Source: STF1-107 sp964457935
GTDB taxonomy: Bacteria; Bacillota; Clostridia; Christensenellales; UBA1242
Assembly (NCBI GenBank): GCA_964457935.1
Contig: CAYWFC010000009.1
Coordinates: 1-30,286 of the forward strand
Direction: 5' to 3'
DNA: 30,286 bases
This document shows, piece after piece, positions 7,096 to 15,612 of this stretch. Each line of letters opens with the position of its first letter. Position 1 is the first letter of the stretch. A model generated the notes under the pieces. The model was given only the letters and a program-made list of their open reading frames with translations, had not been told where the DNA came from and made no database searches. The position numbers and the translations under genes were made by a program.

Positions 7096-7281
7096 ATGGC
7101 AAGGAAAGCATTAGTAAATAAACAAGCAAGAGTGCAAAAATATTCCACAAGAGAATACACTAGATGTTCTATTTGTGGCAGACCTCATGCTGTATTGAAA
7201 AAGTACGGTATATGCAGGATTTGTTTCAGAAATCTTGCTTATAAAGGTGAACTACCTGGCGTAAAGAAGGCCAGCTGGTAA
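7096..7281 (+). CDS. rpsZ: Ribosomal protein S14, zinc-binding type Z
   Basis: 30S head protein. At 61 residues it is the short zinc form, with ligands Cys24, Cys27, Cys40 and Cys43 (CSICGR...CRICFR). The longer zinc-free paralogue found in some Bacillota is not present in this window. It lies between rplE and rpsH, the normal place in the spc operon, 9 nt after rplE. Confidence 0.97.
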   Translation: MARKALVNKQARVQKYSTREYTRCSICGRPHAVLKKYGICRICFRNLAYKGELPGVKKASW

Positions 7282-7293
7282 AAGGAGAGTTAT

Positions 7294-7692
7294 ATGTATA
7301 TTATAGACCCTATCGCTGATATGCTAACTAGAATACGTAACGCTGTATCTAACAAGCACGATGTAGTGAGCGTACCTAGTAGCAAAACTAAGTTGGCTAT
7401 TGCTCAGATTTTGTTAGATGAAGGATTCATTACTTCTTATGAAAAAGGCGAAGTAAATGGCATCCCTTCTATCAACATTGTTTTGAAGTATGGTCCTAAT
7501 GGCGAAAAAGTAATACAAGGATTAAAAAGAATAAGTAAACCTGGCTTGCGTGTGTATGCAAAATCAGAACAATTACCTAAAGTATTGAATGGATTGGGCA
7601 TCGCTATCGTGTCTACTGACAACGGTATCATCACTGACAAAGAAGCCAGAGCAAAAAAAGTAGGCGGCGAAGTGCTAGCCTATGTATGGTAG
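7294..7692 (+). CDS. rpsH: Ribosomal protein S8
   Basis: 30S platform protein that binds 16S helix 21; in E. coli it represses the spc operon. The 132 residues start IDPIADMLTRIRNAV and end with the conserved ISTDNGIITDKEARAKKVGG followed by EVLAYVW. It starts 12 nt after rpsZ with AAAGGAG. No internal spc leader is visible upstream, so regulation at this point is not evident. Confidence 0.98.
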   Translation: MYIIDPIADMLTRIRNAVSNKHDVVSVPSSKTKLAIAQILLDEGFITSYEKGEVNGIPSINIVLKYGPNGEKVIQGLKRISKPGLRVYAKSEQLPKVLNGLGIAIVSTDNGIITDKEARAKKVGGEVLAYVW

Positions 7693-7701
7693 AGGTGTGA
7701 T

Positions 7702-8247
7702 ATGTCAAGAATAGGAAAATTACCAATCAGTCTACCTGCTGGCGTCACTGTAGACGTAGATGAGCAAAATTTGGTCACTGTCAAAGGTCCAAAAGGCACT
7801 CTATCTCAACACGTAGACAAATGTATCAATGTAATAGTGAAAGATGGCGTAGTCACCTTCACTAGAATCAATGATGAAGCAAAATCACGCTCTATGCATG
7901 GTTTGTACAGAACATTGGTGAACAATATGGTCGTAGGTGTGACCAATGGCTACACTAAGACTTTGATCATCAATGGTGTCGGTTACAAAGTAGCTAAACA
8001 GGGTAACAAAATCGTAATGAATATCGGTTTTTCTCACCCTGTAGAAGTAGAAGAAGTAGAAGGTATCAAGTTTAACTGTCCTTCTATCACAGAGATCGTT
8101 GTCGAAGGCATTGACAAAGAGAAAGTTGGCGCTATTGCTGCTAGTATCAGAGCAATCAAGCCAGTAGAACCTTATCATGCTTACGGTATTAAGTATTCTG
8201 ACGAAGTAGTGTCTTTGAAAGAAGGCAAGACTGCTGGTAAGAAGTAA
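7702..8247 (+). CDS. rplF: Ribosomal protein L6
   Basis: 50S protein near the sarcin-ricin loop and the factor-binding site. The 181 residues begin MSRIGKLPISLPAGVTVDV and carry the two related domains, with RSMHGLYRTLVNNMVVGVT in the first. The second ends in IRAIKPVEPYHAYGIKYSDE, close to the usual KGKGI version. It starts 9 nt after rpsH. Confidence 0.98.
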   Translation: MSRIGKLPISLPAGVTVDVDEQNLVTVKGPKGTLSQHVDKCINVIVKDGVVTFTRINDEAKSRSMHGLYRTLVNNMVVGVTNGYTKTLIINGVGYKVAKQGNKIVMNIGFSHPVEVEEVEGIKFNCPSITEIVVEGIDKEKVGAIAASIRAIKPVEPYHAYGIKYSDEVVSLKEGKTAGKK

Positions 8248-8258
8248 AGGAGAGTATT

Positions 8259-8627
8259 ATGATTAGCAAGATCGATAAAAACGAAGTAAGAACTAAACGT
8301 CATATCAGATTGAGACACGATATCAAGGGCACTGCAAGTCGTCCTAGACTAAATGTCTACAGAAGTTTGACTCACATCTATGCTCAAATCATTGATGACG
8401 AGAGAGGTATCACGTTGGCTAGTTGCAATACTACTCAGGCTGATATCAAAAGTCAGATCAACGGTATGACTCGCAAAGAGCAGGCTCACTTGATAGGCAA
8501 AACTATCGGTGAAAAAGCATTAAAAGCAAAAATCAAAACTGTGGTTTTCGATAGAGGTGGATACCTTTACACCGGCCGTGTCAAAGAATTGGCTGACGGC
8601 GCTAGAGAAGCCGGATTAGAGTTTTAG
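8259..8627 (+). CDS. rplR: Ribosomal protein L18
   Basis: 50S protein that binds 5S rRNA along with L5. The 122 residues show the pattern KRHIRLRHDIKGTASRPRLN and VYRSLTHIYAQIIDDERG, and end with VVFDRGGYLYTGRVKELADG. It starts 11 nt after rplF with AAAGGAG. Confidence 0.98.
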   Translation: MISKIDKNEVRTKRHIRLRHDIKGTASRPRLNVYRSLTHIYAQIIDDERGITLASCNTTQADIKSQINGMTRKEQAHLIGKTIGEKALKAKIKTVVFDRGGYLYTGRVKELADGAREAGLEF

Positions 8628-8639
8628 AAGGAGTAGATA

Positions 8640-9155
8640 ATGGCAAAGAAAGAAATGAACAGACCTAGAAGAGTAGTCGAAGAAGACGAGTTTGAAAAGA
8701 AACTTATCGAAGTAAGACGTGTCACCAAAGTCGTAAAAGGTGGTAGAAATATGCGTTTCTCCGCTTTGGTCGTAGTAGGTGACAAGAAGGGTAGAGTAGG
8801 TATGGGTACTGGCAAAGCTGCCGAAGTGCCTATGGCTATCGAAAAAGCTACTAAAATCGCTAAGAAAAACTTAGTGACTGTGCCTATCGTGAATGGTACT
8901 GTACCTCACGAGGCTACTGGTAAGTATTCTACTTCATCTATTATCATACTTCCTAGTAAAGAAGGTAGTGGTATCATCGCAGGTGGTGCAGGTCGTGCAG
9001 TATTGGAACTAGCTGGCTACAAAGACGTGACTAGCAAAATCCATGGCAGTACTAACAAAATCAACTGTGTAAAAGCCACTCTGAATGGATTGAAATCTAT
9101 GCGTACAGTGGAGCAAGTCGCATACTTGCGCGGTATCCCTGTAGAGAGATTATAG
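8640..9155 (+). CDS. rpsE: Ribosomal protein S5
   Basis: 30S protein at the mRNA entry and decoding-fidelity region. The 171 residues include VTKVVKGGRNMRFSALVVVG, the double-stranded-RNA-binding-like N domain, and KEGSGIIAGGAGRAVLELAG, the conserved C-domain loop. A short acidic/basic extension (RPRRVVEEDEFEKK) precedes the domain. It starts 12 nt after rplR. Confidence 0.98.
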   Translation: MAKKEMNRPRRVVEEDEFEKKLIEVRRVTKVVKGGRNMRFSALVVVGDKKGRVGMGTGKAAEVPMAIEKATKIAKKNLVTVPIVNGTVPHEATGKYSTSSIIILPSKEGSGIIAGGAGRAVLELAGYKDVTSKIHGSTNKINCVKATLNGLKSMRTVEQVAYLRGIPVERL

Positions 9156-9167
9156 GAGTATTGAATT

Positions 9168-9377
9168 ATGGGAAAAACTAAGAGTAACAACGCAACTGCT
9201 AATATGCTAAAGGTAACATATGTGAGAAGTTGCATAGGTTTTAACAAAAATCAAGAAAAAATCATTCGTGCATTGGGCTTCACTAAACTAAATCAGACTA
9301 GATTATTGCCAGATAACGAGTGTATTCAAGGCAGTCTTTTCAAAGTTAAACACTTGGTAAAAGTGGAAAAGGCATAA
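9168..9377 (+). CDS. rpmD: Ribosomal protein L30
   Basis: Small 50S protein. The 69 residues contain LKVTYVRSCIGFNKNQEKII and ALGFTKLNQTRLLPDNECIQ. That second block corresponds to the bacterial GLGL..LN..V.LPD pattern. An N-terminal stretch of about 10 residues makes it slightly longer than the usual 60. It starts 12 nt after rpsE. Confidence 0.95.
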   Translation: MGKTKSNNATANMLKVTYVRSCIGFNKNQEKIIRALGFTKLNQTRLLPDNECIQGSLFKVKHLVKVEKA

Positions 9378-9389
9378 AAGGAGAAAGAT

Positions 9390-9836
9390 ATGTATTTACA
9401 CGAATTAAAAACAAGTGAAGGCGCAAAAAAATCTGCAAAAAGACTTGGTCGTGGTATAGGTAGTGGTATCGGCAAGACTTCTGGTAAGGGCCACAAAGGT
9501 CAGAATGCTAGAAGTGGTGGCGGTGTAAGACCTGGATTTGAAGGCGGTCAGACTCCTTACTACAGACGTATACCTAAACGCGGTTTTAACAACGCTAATT
9601 TTGAAAAAGTATATTCTATTGTGAATGTAGAGAAACTAAACATCTTCGATAAAGATACTGTTGTGGATGATGTGGCTTTGATAGAATCAGGTATTTTATC
9701 TAAAATAGAGAAAGACGGTATTAAGATTTTGGGTAATGGTGAACTAAAAGTGGCTTTGACTGTCAAAGCTAACAAATTCACTGCTACTGCAAAAGACAAG
9801 ATTACCGCAGTGGGCGGAAAAATTGAGGAGGTATAA
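9390..9836 (+). CDS. rplO: Ribosomal protein L15
   Basis: Late-assembly 50S protein. The 148 residues begin MYLHELKTSEGAKKSAKRLG and continue into the long Gly/Arg/Lys arm, GRGIGSGIGKTSGKGHKGQN, typical of the family. FEGGQTPYYRRIPKRGFNN follows. The TAA overlaps the ATG of secY by one base (TAATG), so L15 and SecY translation are probably coupled, as is common in the spc operon. Confidence 0.98.
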   Translation: MYLHELKTSEGAKKSAKRLGRGIGSGIGKTSGKGHKGQNARSGGGVRPGFEGGQTPYYRRIPKRGFNNANFEKVYSIVNVEKLNIFDKDTVVDDVALIESGILSKIEKDGIKILGNGELKVALTVKANKFTATAKDKITAVGGKIEEV

Positions 9837-11134
9837 TGTTTAAGACATTAGCTGACGCATTCAAGATGAAAGATGTGAGAAACAAACTTTTGCTGACACT
9901 TCTTTTGCTCTTGGTGTATAGATTAGGTTGTTTTATACCTATCCCTGGCGTCAATACCGAAGTATTGAAGTCTGGTATAGAAAATCAGACATTTCTTAGC
10001 CTTTTGAGTAGTTTGTCTGGTGGGGCATTGTCACAAGGTGCTTTCTTGGCACTAGGCGTCTCGCCTTACATTACTTCTAGTATCATCATTCAACTTTTGG
10101 CTGTAGTCATCCCTAGCTGGGAGAGGCTATCCAAAGAAGGCGAAGATGGTAGAAGAAAACTAAATCTTTATACAAAAATCGCTGCTCTAATCATAGCAGC
10201 TGCTCAGGCTACTGGTATAGTAGTGGGCTTGAACGCTAGTGGTATGTTAGATGCTGTAGGATTTGCAGGTGTGACTGCTATCAACGTCATCTTCATCGTA
10301 TTGATGCTAGTGGCAGGCGCTATGTTTACTGTATGGCTGGGCGAAAAAATATCTGAATTGGGTATCGGTAATGGTATGTCATTATTGATATTCGTAGGTA
10401 TTTTGAGTAGTGGCGGTACTGCTATACTGTCTAGTTTCAGAAAAATCTTTTCTGGCGACGCAGGACTGATATGGCAATTAGTATTGTTCGTAGTAGTGAT
10501 GATCTTGATATTCGCACTGATCGTCTTTGTAGACGGTGGCGAAAGGAGAATCCCTGTACAATATGCTAAACAAGTCAAAGGTCGCAAGATGTATGGCGGT
10601 CAATCGACATATATCCCTATCAGAGTGAATGCTACTGGTGTAATGCCTATCATTTTCGCTAGTGCTATCATCACATTCCCTCAGCTGATATTCAGTATGT
10701 TTTGGGCTAACAAGACTGGCGGATTCATAGGCTGGTGGAACAAATATCTAGGCGCAGGTAGCTGGGTATACAGCGTGGTACTGTGCGTATTGATTTTGCT
10801 ATTTGCGTATTTCTACAGTATGATCAGTTTCAATCCTGATGATATCAGTAGACAGATACAGCAAAATGGTGGTTTCATACCTGGTATTCGACCTGGTAAG
10901 CCTACTGCATCATATATCAAAGGCATCTCTAAAAAAATCACATTGTTTGGCGCTGTGTTCTTAGCGTTTATGGCACTCGTGCCTACGCTAGTATTCAAGG
11001 CTATCGGTAGCAGTGGTTTGACTGGCGCGTTCTCTGCGACTGGTCTATTGATCGTAGTTAGCGTGGCTTTGGAATTTGACAAACAGCTCGAAGCACAACT
11101 AATGATGAGAAATTATAGAGGTTTCTTGAAATAG
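9836..11134 (+). CDS. secY: Protein translocase subunit SecY
   Basis: Channel subunit of the SecYEG translocon in the cytoplasmic membrane. The 432 residues contain about ten hydrophobic segments, starting with the first transmembrane helix and plug region LLLTLLLLLVYRLGCFIPIP. Other family landmarks are LALGVSPYITSSIIIQLLAV, GIGNGMSLLIFVGI, GGERRIPVQYAKQVKGRKMY and GGFIPGIRPGKPTASYI. It follows rplO with a one-base overlap and precedes adk. Confidence 0.98.
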   Translation: MFKTLADAFKMKDVRNKLLLTLLLLLVYRLGCFIPIPGVNTEVLKSGIENQTFLSLLSSLSGGALSQGAFLALGVSPYITSSIIIQLLAVVIPSWERLSKEGEDGRRKLNLYTKIAALIIAAAQATGIVVGLNASGMLDAVGFAGVTAINVIFIVLMLVAGAMFTVWLGEKISELGIGNGMSLLIFVGILSSGGTAILSSFRKIFSGDAGLIWQLVLFVVVMILIFALIVFVDGGERRIPVQYAKQVKGRKMYGGQSTYIPIRVNATGVMPIIFASAIITFPQLIFSMFWANKTGGFIGWWNKYLGAGSWVYSVVLCVLILLFAYFYSMISFNPDDISRQIQQNGGFIPGIRPGKPTASYIKGISKKITLFGAVFLAFMALVPTLVFKAIGSSGLTGAFSATGLLIVVSVALEFDKQLEAQLMMRNYRGFLK

Positions 11135-11141
11135 GAGTAAT

Positions 11142-11762
11142 ATGAACATTGTTTTGTTAGGTCCACCCGGTAGTGGCAAAGGTACATTGGCTCACGAACT
11201 GGTAAAAGAGTACAATCTGACACATATCTCGACAGGAGATTTGCTGAGAGAGAATATCAACAACAATACCGAAATAGGAAAGATTGTGGCTGATATCATC
11301 TCCAAAGGTCAACTCGTGTCTGACGAGATAGTGCTCAATCTACTTGTAGACAAACTCAATAATTGTCCCGCTGGAGTAATTTTGGACGGTTATCCTAGGA
11401 ACATCGCACAAGCGAGAACATTGGACGACGTCACAAGTATAGACGCAGTCATCTATCTCAATGTCGACCTAGAGGTCGTGCTGGATAGGATAGTGAATAG
11501 GCTAACATGTCCAAAATGCAAAGCAGTGTCTAATCGCAAATGGACTACTAGTGATGTATGCGAGATTTGCGGTACGAAATACGTAGTACGCGCGGACGAC
11601 AATGCTGAGACTGTCACCAAGCGTGTCCAAGAATACGTATCTAACACTCAACCTGTGGTGGATTACTACAAAAACAAGGGTATTTTAATAGAAATTGATG
11701 CAAATAATGAACCAATTTCGACTTTAGAATTGACAAAATCGAAAATAAGAGATATGATATGA
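11142..11762 (+). CDS. adk: Adenylate kinase, zinc-lid type
   Basis: Converts ATP and AMP to two ADP in the cytoplasm. The P-loop GPPGSGKGT lies at residues 7-15, and the AMP-site segment STGDLLRE at 30-37. LDGYPRN at 81-87 replaces the usual LDGFPRT. The LID carries Cys123, Cys126, Cys140 and Cys143, the structural zinc site of Gram-positive enzymes. The residue after GKGT is Leu where Gln is usual. Length 206 is slightly short (215 typical). Its stop overlaps map by 4 bases. Confidence 0.96.
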   Translation: MNIVLLGPPGSGKGTLAHELVKEYNLTHISTGDLLRENINNNTEIGKIVADIISKGQLVSDEIVLNLLVDKLNNCPAGVILDGYPRNIAQARTLDDVTSIDAVIYLNVDLEVVLDRIVNRLTCPKCKAVSNRKWTTSDVCEICGTKYVVRADDNAETVTKRVQEYVSNTQPVVDYYKNKGILIEIDANNEPISTLELTKSKIRDMI

Positions 11763-12502
11763 GTATCATTATAAAAAATGAAGAACAGTTAGATTTGATG
11801 AGACACGCGGGCAAGATATTGCACGAGACGCTAGAACTCATCGAACGAAACATAATGGTAGGTCAAACTACAGCCCAGCTGAATAGTTTGGCAGAGAAGT
11901 ACATCACTTCTCAAGGTGCGTATCCGGCTTTTAAGGGTTACGAAGGTTTTCCGGCTAGCATATGTGCTTCGCTCAATCACGAAGTGGTGCATGGCTTCCC
12001 GAACAAAGTGCCATTAAAAGAGGGAGATATCATCAGTATAGATGTCGGCGTGAAATACAAAGGCTACAATGCTGATGCGGCTAGGACTTTTGCCGTAGGT
12101 AAGATTTCTAGCGAAGATGCTAAACTAATAGAGGTCACGAAGCAGTCATTTTATGAGGGCATCAGTGGCATCAAAGAGGGTAGCAGGCTCGGTCACATCA
12201 GTCACCGCATCCAAAAATACGTCGAGGCCAATGGCTTCAGCGTGGTGCGCGAACTGGTAGGGCATGGTGTGGGCGTAGACCTGCACGAAGATCCAATGGT
12301 GCCGAATTATGGTGCTTATGAAGACGGACCTGTATTGAGAGAAGGTATGGCTATCGCAGTCGAGCCTATGGTCAATATGGGTAGGCGCAATGTCTTGATA
12401 GACACAAATGGTTGGACCATTTTCACCGCTGACCGCAAAAAGTCAGCACATTACGAGAACACCATCCTGATACACAAGGACGGTGTGGAAATCATCACAT
12501 AA
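11759..12502 (+). CDS. map: Methionine aminopeptidase, type I
   Basis: Removes the initiator methionine from new proteins. All metal ligands of the family are present: Asp95 (SIDVG), Asp106 (NADAART), His169 (GHGVG), Glu202 (VEPM) and Glu233 (HYENT), plus the substrate-site His79 (VVHGF). Length 247 is normal. The start overlaps the adk stop (ATGA) and lacks a strong SD, so it probably relies on re-initiation after adk. Confidence 0.97.
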   Translation: MSIIIKNEEQLDLMRHAGKILHETLELIERNIMVGQTTAQLNSLAEKYITSQGAYPAFKGYEGFPASICASLNHEVVHGFPNKVPLKEGDIISIDVGVKYKGYNADAARTFAVGKISSEDAKLIEVTKQSFYEGISGIKEGSRLGHISHRIQKYVEANGFSVVRELVGHGVGVDLHEDPMVPNYGAYEDGPVLREGMAIAVEPMVNMGRRNVLIDTNGWTIFTADRKKSAHYENTILIHKDGVEIIT

Positions 12503-12512
12503 GGGGTGCTAG

Positions 12513-12791
12513 ATGCCGAAAATTTTAGAGATAGGAGATTTGGTACTGAGTATCAGCGGTCACGATGTGGGCGAGTATTATGTGGTAATGGCTGTGGACG
12601 GCGAGTATACACTCTGCGTCAATGGCAAAAACAAAACGAAATCTAATCCGAAAAGGAAAAATTCAAAGCATTTAGCCTATGTTAAATCTCTCAACAGTAT
12701 AGCAGAGAATTTGAAGTCAAATTCGTTCTATGATTTTGAGATAACTACTGTGCTAAATCAATTCAAAAAATCAAGGAGAGAAAATGTCTAA
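12513..12791 (+). CDS. KOW-domain RNA-binding protein (L14e-like)
   Basis: A 92-residue protein with one KOW-like fold at the N-terminus (GDLVLSISGHDVGEYYVVMA). The motif NPKRKNSKHLAYV follows, as in clostridial proteins annotated as L14e/L6e/L27e-like. Genes of this type commonly sit between map and infA in clostridia, and the function is unproven. The last 35 residues are less conserved and charged. It ends inside infA (8-base overlap), and its final codons contain the infA ribosome binding site. Confidence 0.8.
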   Translation: MPKILEIGDLVLSISGHDVGEYYVVMAVDGEYTLCVNGKNKTKSNPKRKNSKHLAYVKSLNSIAENLKSNSFYDFEITTVLNQFKKSRRENV

Positions 12792-13005
12792 AGAAGACTT
12801 AATCGAAACCGAAGGTGAAGTGCTGGAAGTGCTCGGCAACAATCAGTACAAAATCCAAATAATGAATGGACATGTCATCACTGCTTATAGTTCTGGTAAA
12901 TTGCGAATGCATTATATCAAAGTATTGGTAGGCGACAAAGTCAAGGTAGAAATGAGCCCTTATGATTTGACCAAAGGACGCATTACTTGGAGAGATAAAA
13001 ACTAA
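12784..13005 (+). CDS. infA: Translation initiation factor IF-1
   Basis: OB-fold factor that occupies the 30S A site during initiation. The 73 residues follow the family closely: KEDLIETEGEVLEVLGNNQY, MNGHVITAYSSGKLRMHYIK, VLVGDKVKVEMSPYDLTKGR. AAGGAG inside the preceding gene lies 6-7 nt upstream of the ATG. rpmJ follows after 25 nt. Confidence 0.97.
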   Translation: MSKEDLIETEGEVLEVLGNNQYKIQIMNGHVITAYSSGKLRMHYIKVLVGDKVKVEMSPYDLTKGRITWRDKN

Positions 13006-13030
13006 TTTAACGCTTTGAAAGGAGAAAATT

Positions 13031-13147
13031 ATGAAAGTAAGACCTAGTGTGAAGCCTATGTGCGAAAAATGCAGAGTCATCAAAAGAGATGGCAAGGTTA
13101 TGGTGATTTGCTCTAAGAGTGCAAAACATAAACAAAGACAAGGCTAA
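13031..13147 (+). CDS. rpmJ: Ribosomal protein L36
   Basis: A 38-residue 50S protein, MKVRPSVKPMCEKCRVIKRD followed by a second half ending HKQRQG. The zinc ligands are Cys11, Cys14, Cys27 and His33, so it is the zinc-binding form. It has one residue more between the last two ligands than the 37-residue Bacillus form, matching the spacing of E. coli L36. AAAGGAG lies 7 nt before the ATG. It sits between infA and rpsM, as expected. Confidence 0.96.
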   Translation: MKVRPSVKPMCEKCRVIKRDGKVMVICSKSAKHKQRQG

Positions 13148-13154
13148 AAACAAG

Positions 13155-13188
13155 CATAGATTTTGCGCGGCAATATCTAAAATCTATG
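13155..13188 (+). promoter_or_regulatory. Hairpin in the rpmJ-rpsM gap
   Basis: CATAGATTTT 13155-13164 pairs perfectly with AAAATCTATG 13179-13188, around a 14-nt loop that itself contains GCGC. No T run follows, so it is not a terminator. It fills the largest gap (70 nt) in the ribosomal operon, just before rpsM. That is where an alpha-operon leader controlled by S4 sits in some bacteria; any such role here is inference. Confidence 0.45.
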
Positions 13189-13217
13189 TGTAAATACAAT
13201 ATATTTAGGAGGAAAAT

Positions 13218-13586
13218 ATGGCACGTATAGCAGGCGTCGATTTACCAAACGAAAAGAGAGTAGAAATCGGATTGACTTATATCTACGGTATCGGTAGAGT
13301 TCGTTCAAACGAAATCTTGAAAGCTACAGGCATCAATCCTGACACTCGTGTAAAAGATTTGTCAGAAGAAGATACTGCAACCCTTCGTAGTTATATCGAA
13401 AACAACTACAATATCGAAGGTTCATTGCGTAGAGATGTCGCTCTCGATATCAAACGTCTAAAAGAAATAGGTTGCTATCGTGGTATTAGACACAGAATGA
13501 ATCTACCTGTAAGAGGTCAGAGTTCAAAAACTAATGCCCGTACTGTAAAAGGACCTAGAAAAACCATAGCAAACAAAAAGAAATAA
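13218..13586 (+). CDS. rpsM: Ribosomal protein S13
   Basis: 30S head protein at the bridge to the 50S central protuberance. The 122 residues include ARIAGVDLPNEKRVEIGLTY, the helix-hairpin-helix-like IYGIGRVRSNEILKATGI, and the C-terminal arm RGQSSKTNARTVKGPRKTIA that reaches P-site tRNA. The SD is TAGGAGG. It is the first gene after the hairpin-containing gap. Confidence 0.98.
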   Translation: MARIAGVDLPNEKRVEIGLTYIYGIGRVRSNEILKATGINPDTRVKDLSEEDTATLRSYIENNYNIEGSLRRDVALDIKRLKEIGCYRGIRHRMNLPVRGQSSKTNARTVKGPRKTIANKKK

Positions 13587-13605
13587 AAGTAAAAAGGAGT
13601 GAATT

Positions 13606-13998
13606 ATGGCAAACGATAAAAAGACAACTAAAAAGCGTAAAAGTACCAAAAATATTGGTAAGGGTGCCGTACATATTCAGGCATCTTTCAACAACACTCT
13701 TGTTACTTTTACAGATGCTGAGGGAAACGCTGTTTCTTGGTCAAGTGCTGGTAGCTTAGGCTTCAAAGGCTCTAAGAAAAGCACACCATTCGCTGCTCAG
13801 CAAGCAGTAGAAACCGCTGCCAAAGGCGCTAAAGAAGCAGGTATCAAATCTGTGGATGTATACATTAGCGGTCCTGGCTCTGGCAGAGAATCTGCTATCA
13901 GAGCATTGGCTACTGAAGAAATAGATGTGACTATGATCAAAGATGTGTCTCCTATCCCACACAACGGATGCAGACCACCAAAAAGAAGAAGAATTTAA
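13606..13998 (+). CDS. rpsK: Ribosomal protein S11
   Basis: 30S platform protein near the mRNA exit and E site. The 130 residues show GAVHIQASFNNTLVTFTDAE, the block SAGSLGFKGSKKSTPFAAQQ, SGPGSGRESAIRAL and the invariant end HNGCRPPKRRRI. A lysine-rich N-terminus (KKTTKKRKSTKNIGK) is usual for the family. It starts 19 nt after rpsM with AAAGGAG. Confidence 0.98.
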   Translation: MANDKKTTKKRKSTKNIGKGAVHIQASFNNTLVTFTDAEGNAVSWSSAGSLGFKGSKKSTPFAAQQAVETAAKGAKEAGIKSVDVYISGPGSGRESAIRALATEEIDVTMIKDVSPIPHNGCRPPKRRRI

Positions 13999-14015
13999 TA
14001 AAGGAGTAAAACGTA

Positions 14016-14636
14016 ATGGCAAAAAATACATGTGCAAGTTGCCGTCAATGTCGTAGAGAAGGTTGCAAACTTTTTCTAAAAGGCGAGAGATGTGTATCAG
14101 GCAAATGTGCTTTCGATAGAAAGCCTGTAGCACCTGGTCAGCATGGCGCAGACAGAAAGAAAGTAACAGAATATGGACTACAGCTTCGTGAAAAGCAAAA
14201 AGTAAAGAGAGCATACGGAGTATTGGAGAAACAATTCAGATTGTACTTTGAAAAAGCTAGCAAGAGCAAGATGGCTACAGGTCCAGCAATGCTTCAAATG
14301 CTGGAACGCCGTCTGGACAATGTAGTATACAGAATGGGCATTGGCTCGTCTCGTAGCGAGAGCAGGCAAATAGTAAATCATGGACATATCACTGTCAATG
14401 GTAAAAAAGTGAATATCCCTTCTTATCAAATAAGTGCTGGTGATGTCATCGCTGTCAAAGATAGCAGTAAAGAATCAGTATTGTTTAAGAATCTAAAGGG
14501 CATGAAGATAGTAATGCCTAAATGGTTGGAATTCAATCCAGACGCTTTGGAAGGCAAAATCATCAGATTACCTGAGAGAGAAGATATTGATCTAAATATC
14601 CAAGAACACTTGATTGTCGAATTGTATTCGAGATAG
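14016..14636 (+). CDS. rpsD: Ribosomal protein S4, zinc-binding form
   Basis: 30S assembly protein and, in several bacteria, a translational regulator of the alpha operon. The four zinc ligands of the C+ form are present (Cys9, Cys12, Cys26, Cys31), with two extra cysteines (Cys6, Cys17) in the same region. The S4 RNA-binding domain shows RLDNVVYRMGIGSSRSESRQ and HGHITVNGKKVNIPSYQI. Length 206 is normal. The gene lies between rpsK and rpoA, the clostridial arrangement. Confidence 0.97.
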   Translation: MAKNTCASCRQCRREGCKLFLKGERCVSGKCAFDRKPVAPGQHGADRKKVTEYGLQLREKQKVKRAYGVLEKQFRLYFEKASKSKMATGPAMLQMLERRLDNVVYRMGIGSSRSESRQIVNHGHITVNGKKVNIPSYQISAGDVIAVKDSSKESVLFKNLKGMKIVMPKWLEFNPDALEGKIIRLPEREDIDLNIQEHLIVELYSR

Positions 14637-14645
14637 GAGGTCTAA

Positions 14646-15599
14646 ATGTTAGAAATCGAAAAACCCAAAATTACAATAGAGGAAACAGAGAAAGGCGCTT
14701 TAGCCAAAGTGATAGTAGAGCCATTGGAGAAAGGCTTCGGTATCACTATAGGAAACTCTTTGCGTAGAGTATTGTTATCAAATTTGCCGGGCTCAGCTGT
14801 AGTCGGCATCAAAATCAAAAACATTATGCACGAATTCTCTACTGTAAAAGGTGTGACAGAGGATGTGCCTGATATCATACTAAACATCAAAGGCTTGTGC
14901 GTAAAGGCACACAATGACGCCCCTGACTACAAGGGTATATTGACCCTAAAGAAGAAGGGTGCAGGCCCAGTGTACGCCTCTGATATCGAGCCAAGCGACG
15001 AAATCACTGTGCTCAATCCTGATATGTACATCTGTACTATTGACGATGATGCCGATCTGGAAATACAGTTTTTCGTAGGCAATGGTCGTGGATACGAGAC
15101 TTCTAATCTTCACAATGACTTCTCAGACGATGTGGACTTTATCTCTATAGATAGTCTATTCACACCTGTCAAGAGAGTGAATTTTGAAGTACAGGCTAGT
15201 CGTGTAGGGCAAAATATGGACTACGACAAACTAGTATTGGACGTACAGACCAATGGCACTACTAGCGCTAGAGAAATGGTGTCTCTGAGTGCTAAACTCA
15301 TCAATGACTACAATAAAATGTTCGTAGAACTTTGCGACAATATGGCTGACACAGACATACTCATCGCTAGAAAAGAAGATGAAAAAACTAAGTTGTACGA
15401 GAAACCTATCGAAGAAATGGAACTCAGTGTCAGAAGTTATAATTGCTTGAAGCGTGCAGACATTCACACTATTGGCGATTTAGCTAAAAAGACTAAGAGC
15501 GAAATGTTGAAAGTAAGAAACATGGGCGCAAAATCTTTGGAAGAAGTATTGCAGAAAATGGAATCTTACGGCATAGTAATCGAAAACGACAATTATTAA
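14646..15599 (+). CDS. rpoA: RNA polymerase alpha subunit
   Basis: Alpha subunit, assembly platform of RNA polymerase. The N-terminal dimerisation domain (about 1-230) has EPLEKGFGITIGNSLRRVLL and LPGSAVVGIKI. After a linker, the C-terminal domain (about 250-317) shows LSVRSYNCLKRADIHTIGDL and VRNMGAKSLEEVLQKM, the helix-hairpin-helix that binds UP elements and regulators. Length 317 is normal. It is co-transcribed with S4 and L17. Confidence 0.98.
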   Translation: MLEIEKPKITIEETEKGALAKVIVEPLEKGFGITIGNSLRRVLLSNLPGSAVVGIKIKNIMHEFSTVKGVTEDVPDIILNIKGLCVKAHNDAPDYKGILTLKKKGAGPVYASDIEPSDEITVLNPDMYICTIDDDADLEIQFFVGNGRGYETSNLHNDFSDDVDFISIDSLFTPVKRVNFEVQASRVGQNMDYDKLVLDVQTNGTTSAREMVSLSAKLINDYNKMFVELCDNMADTDILIARKEDEKTKLYEKPIEEMELSVRSYNCLKRADIHTIGDLAKKTKSEMLKVRNMGAKSLEEVLQKMESYGIVIENDNY

Positions 15600-15612
15600 A
15601 AGGAGAAGTGAA

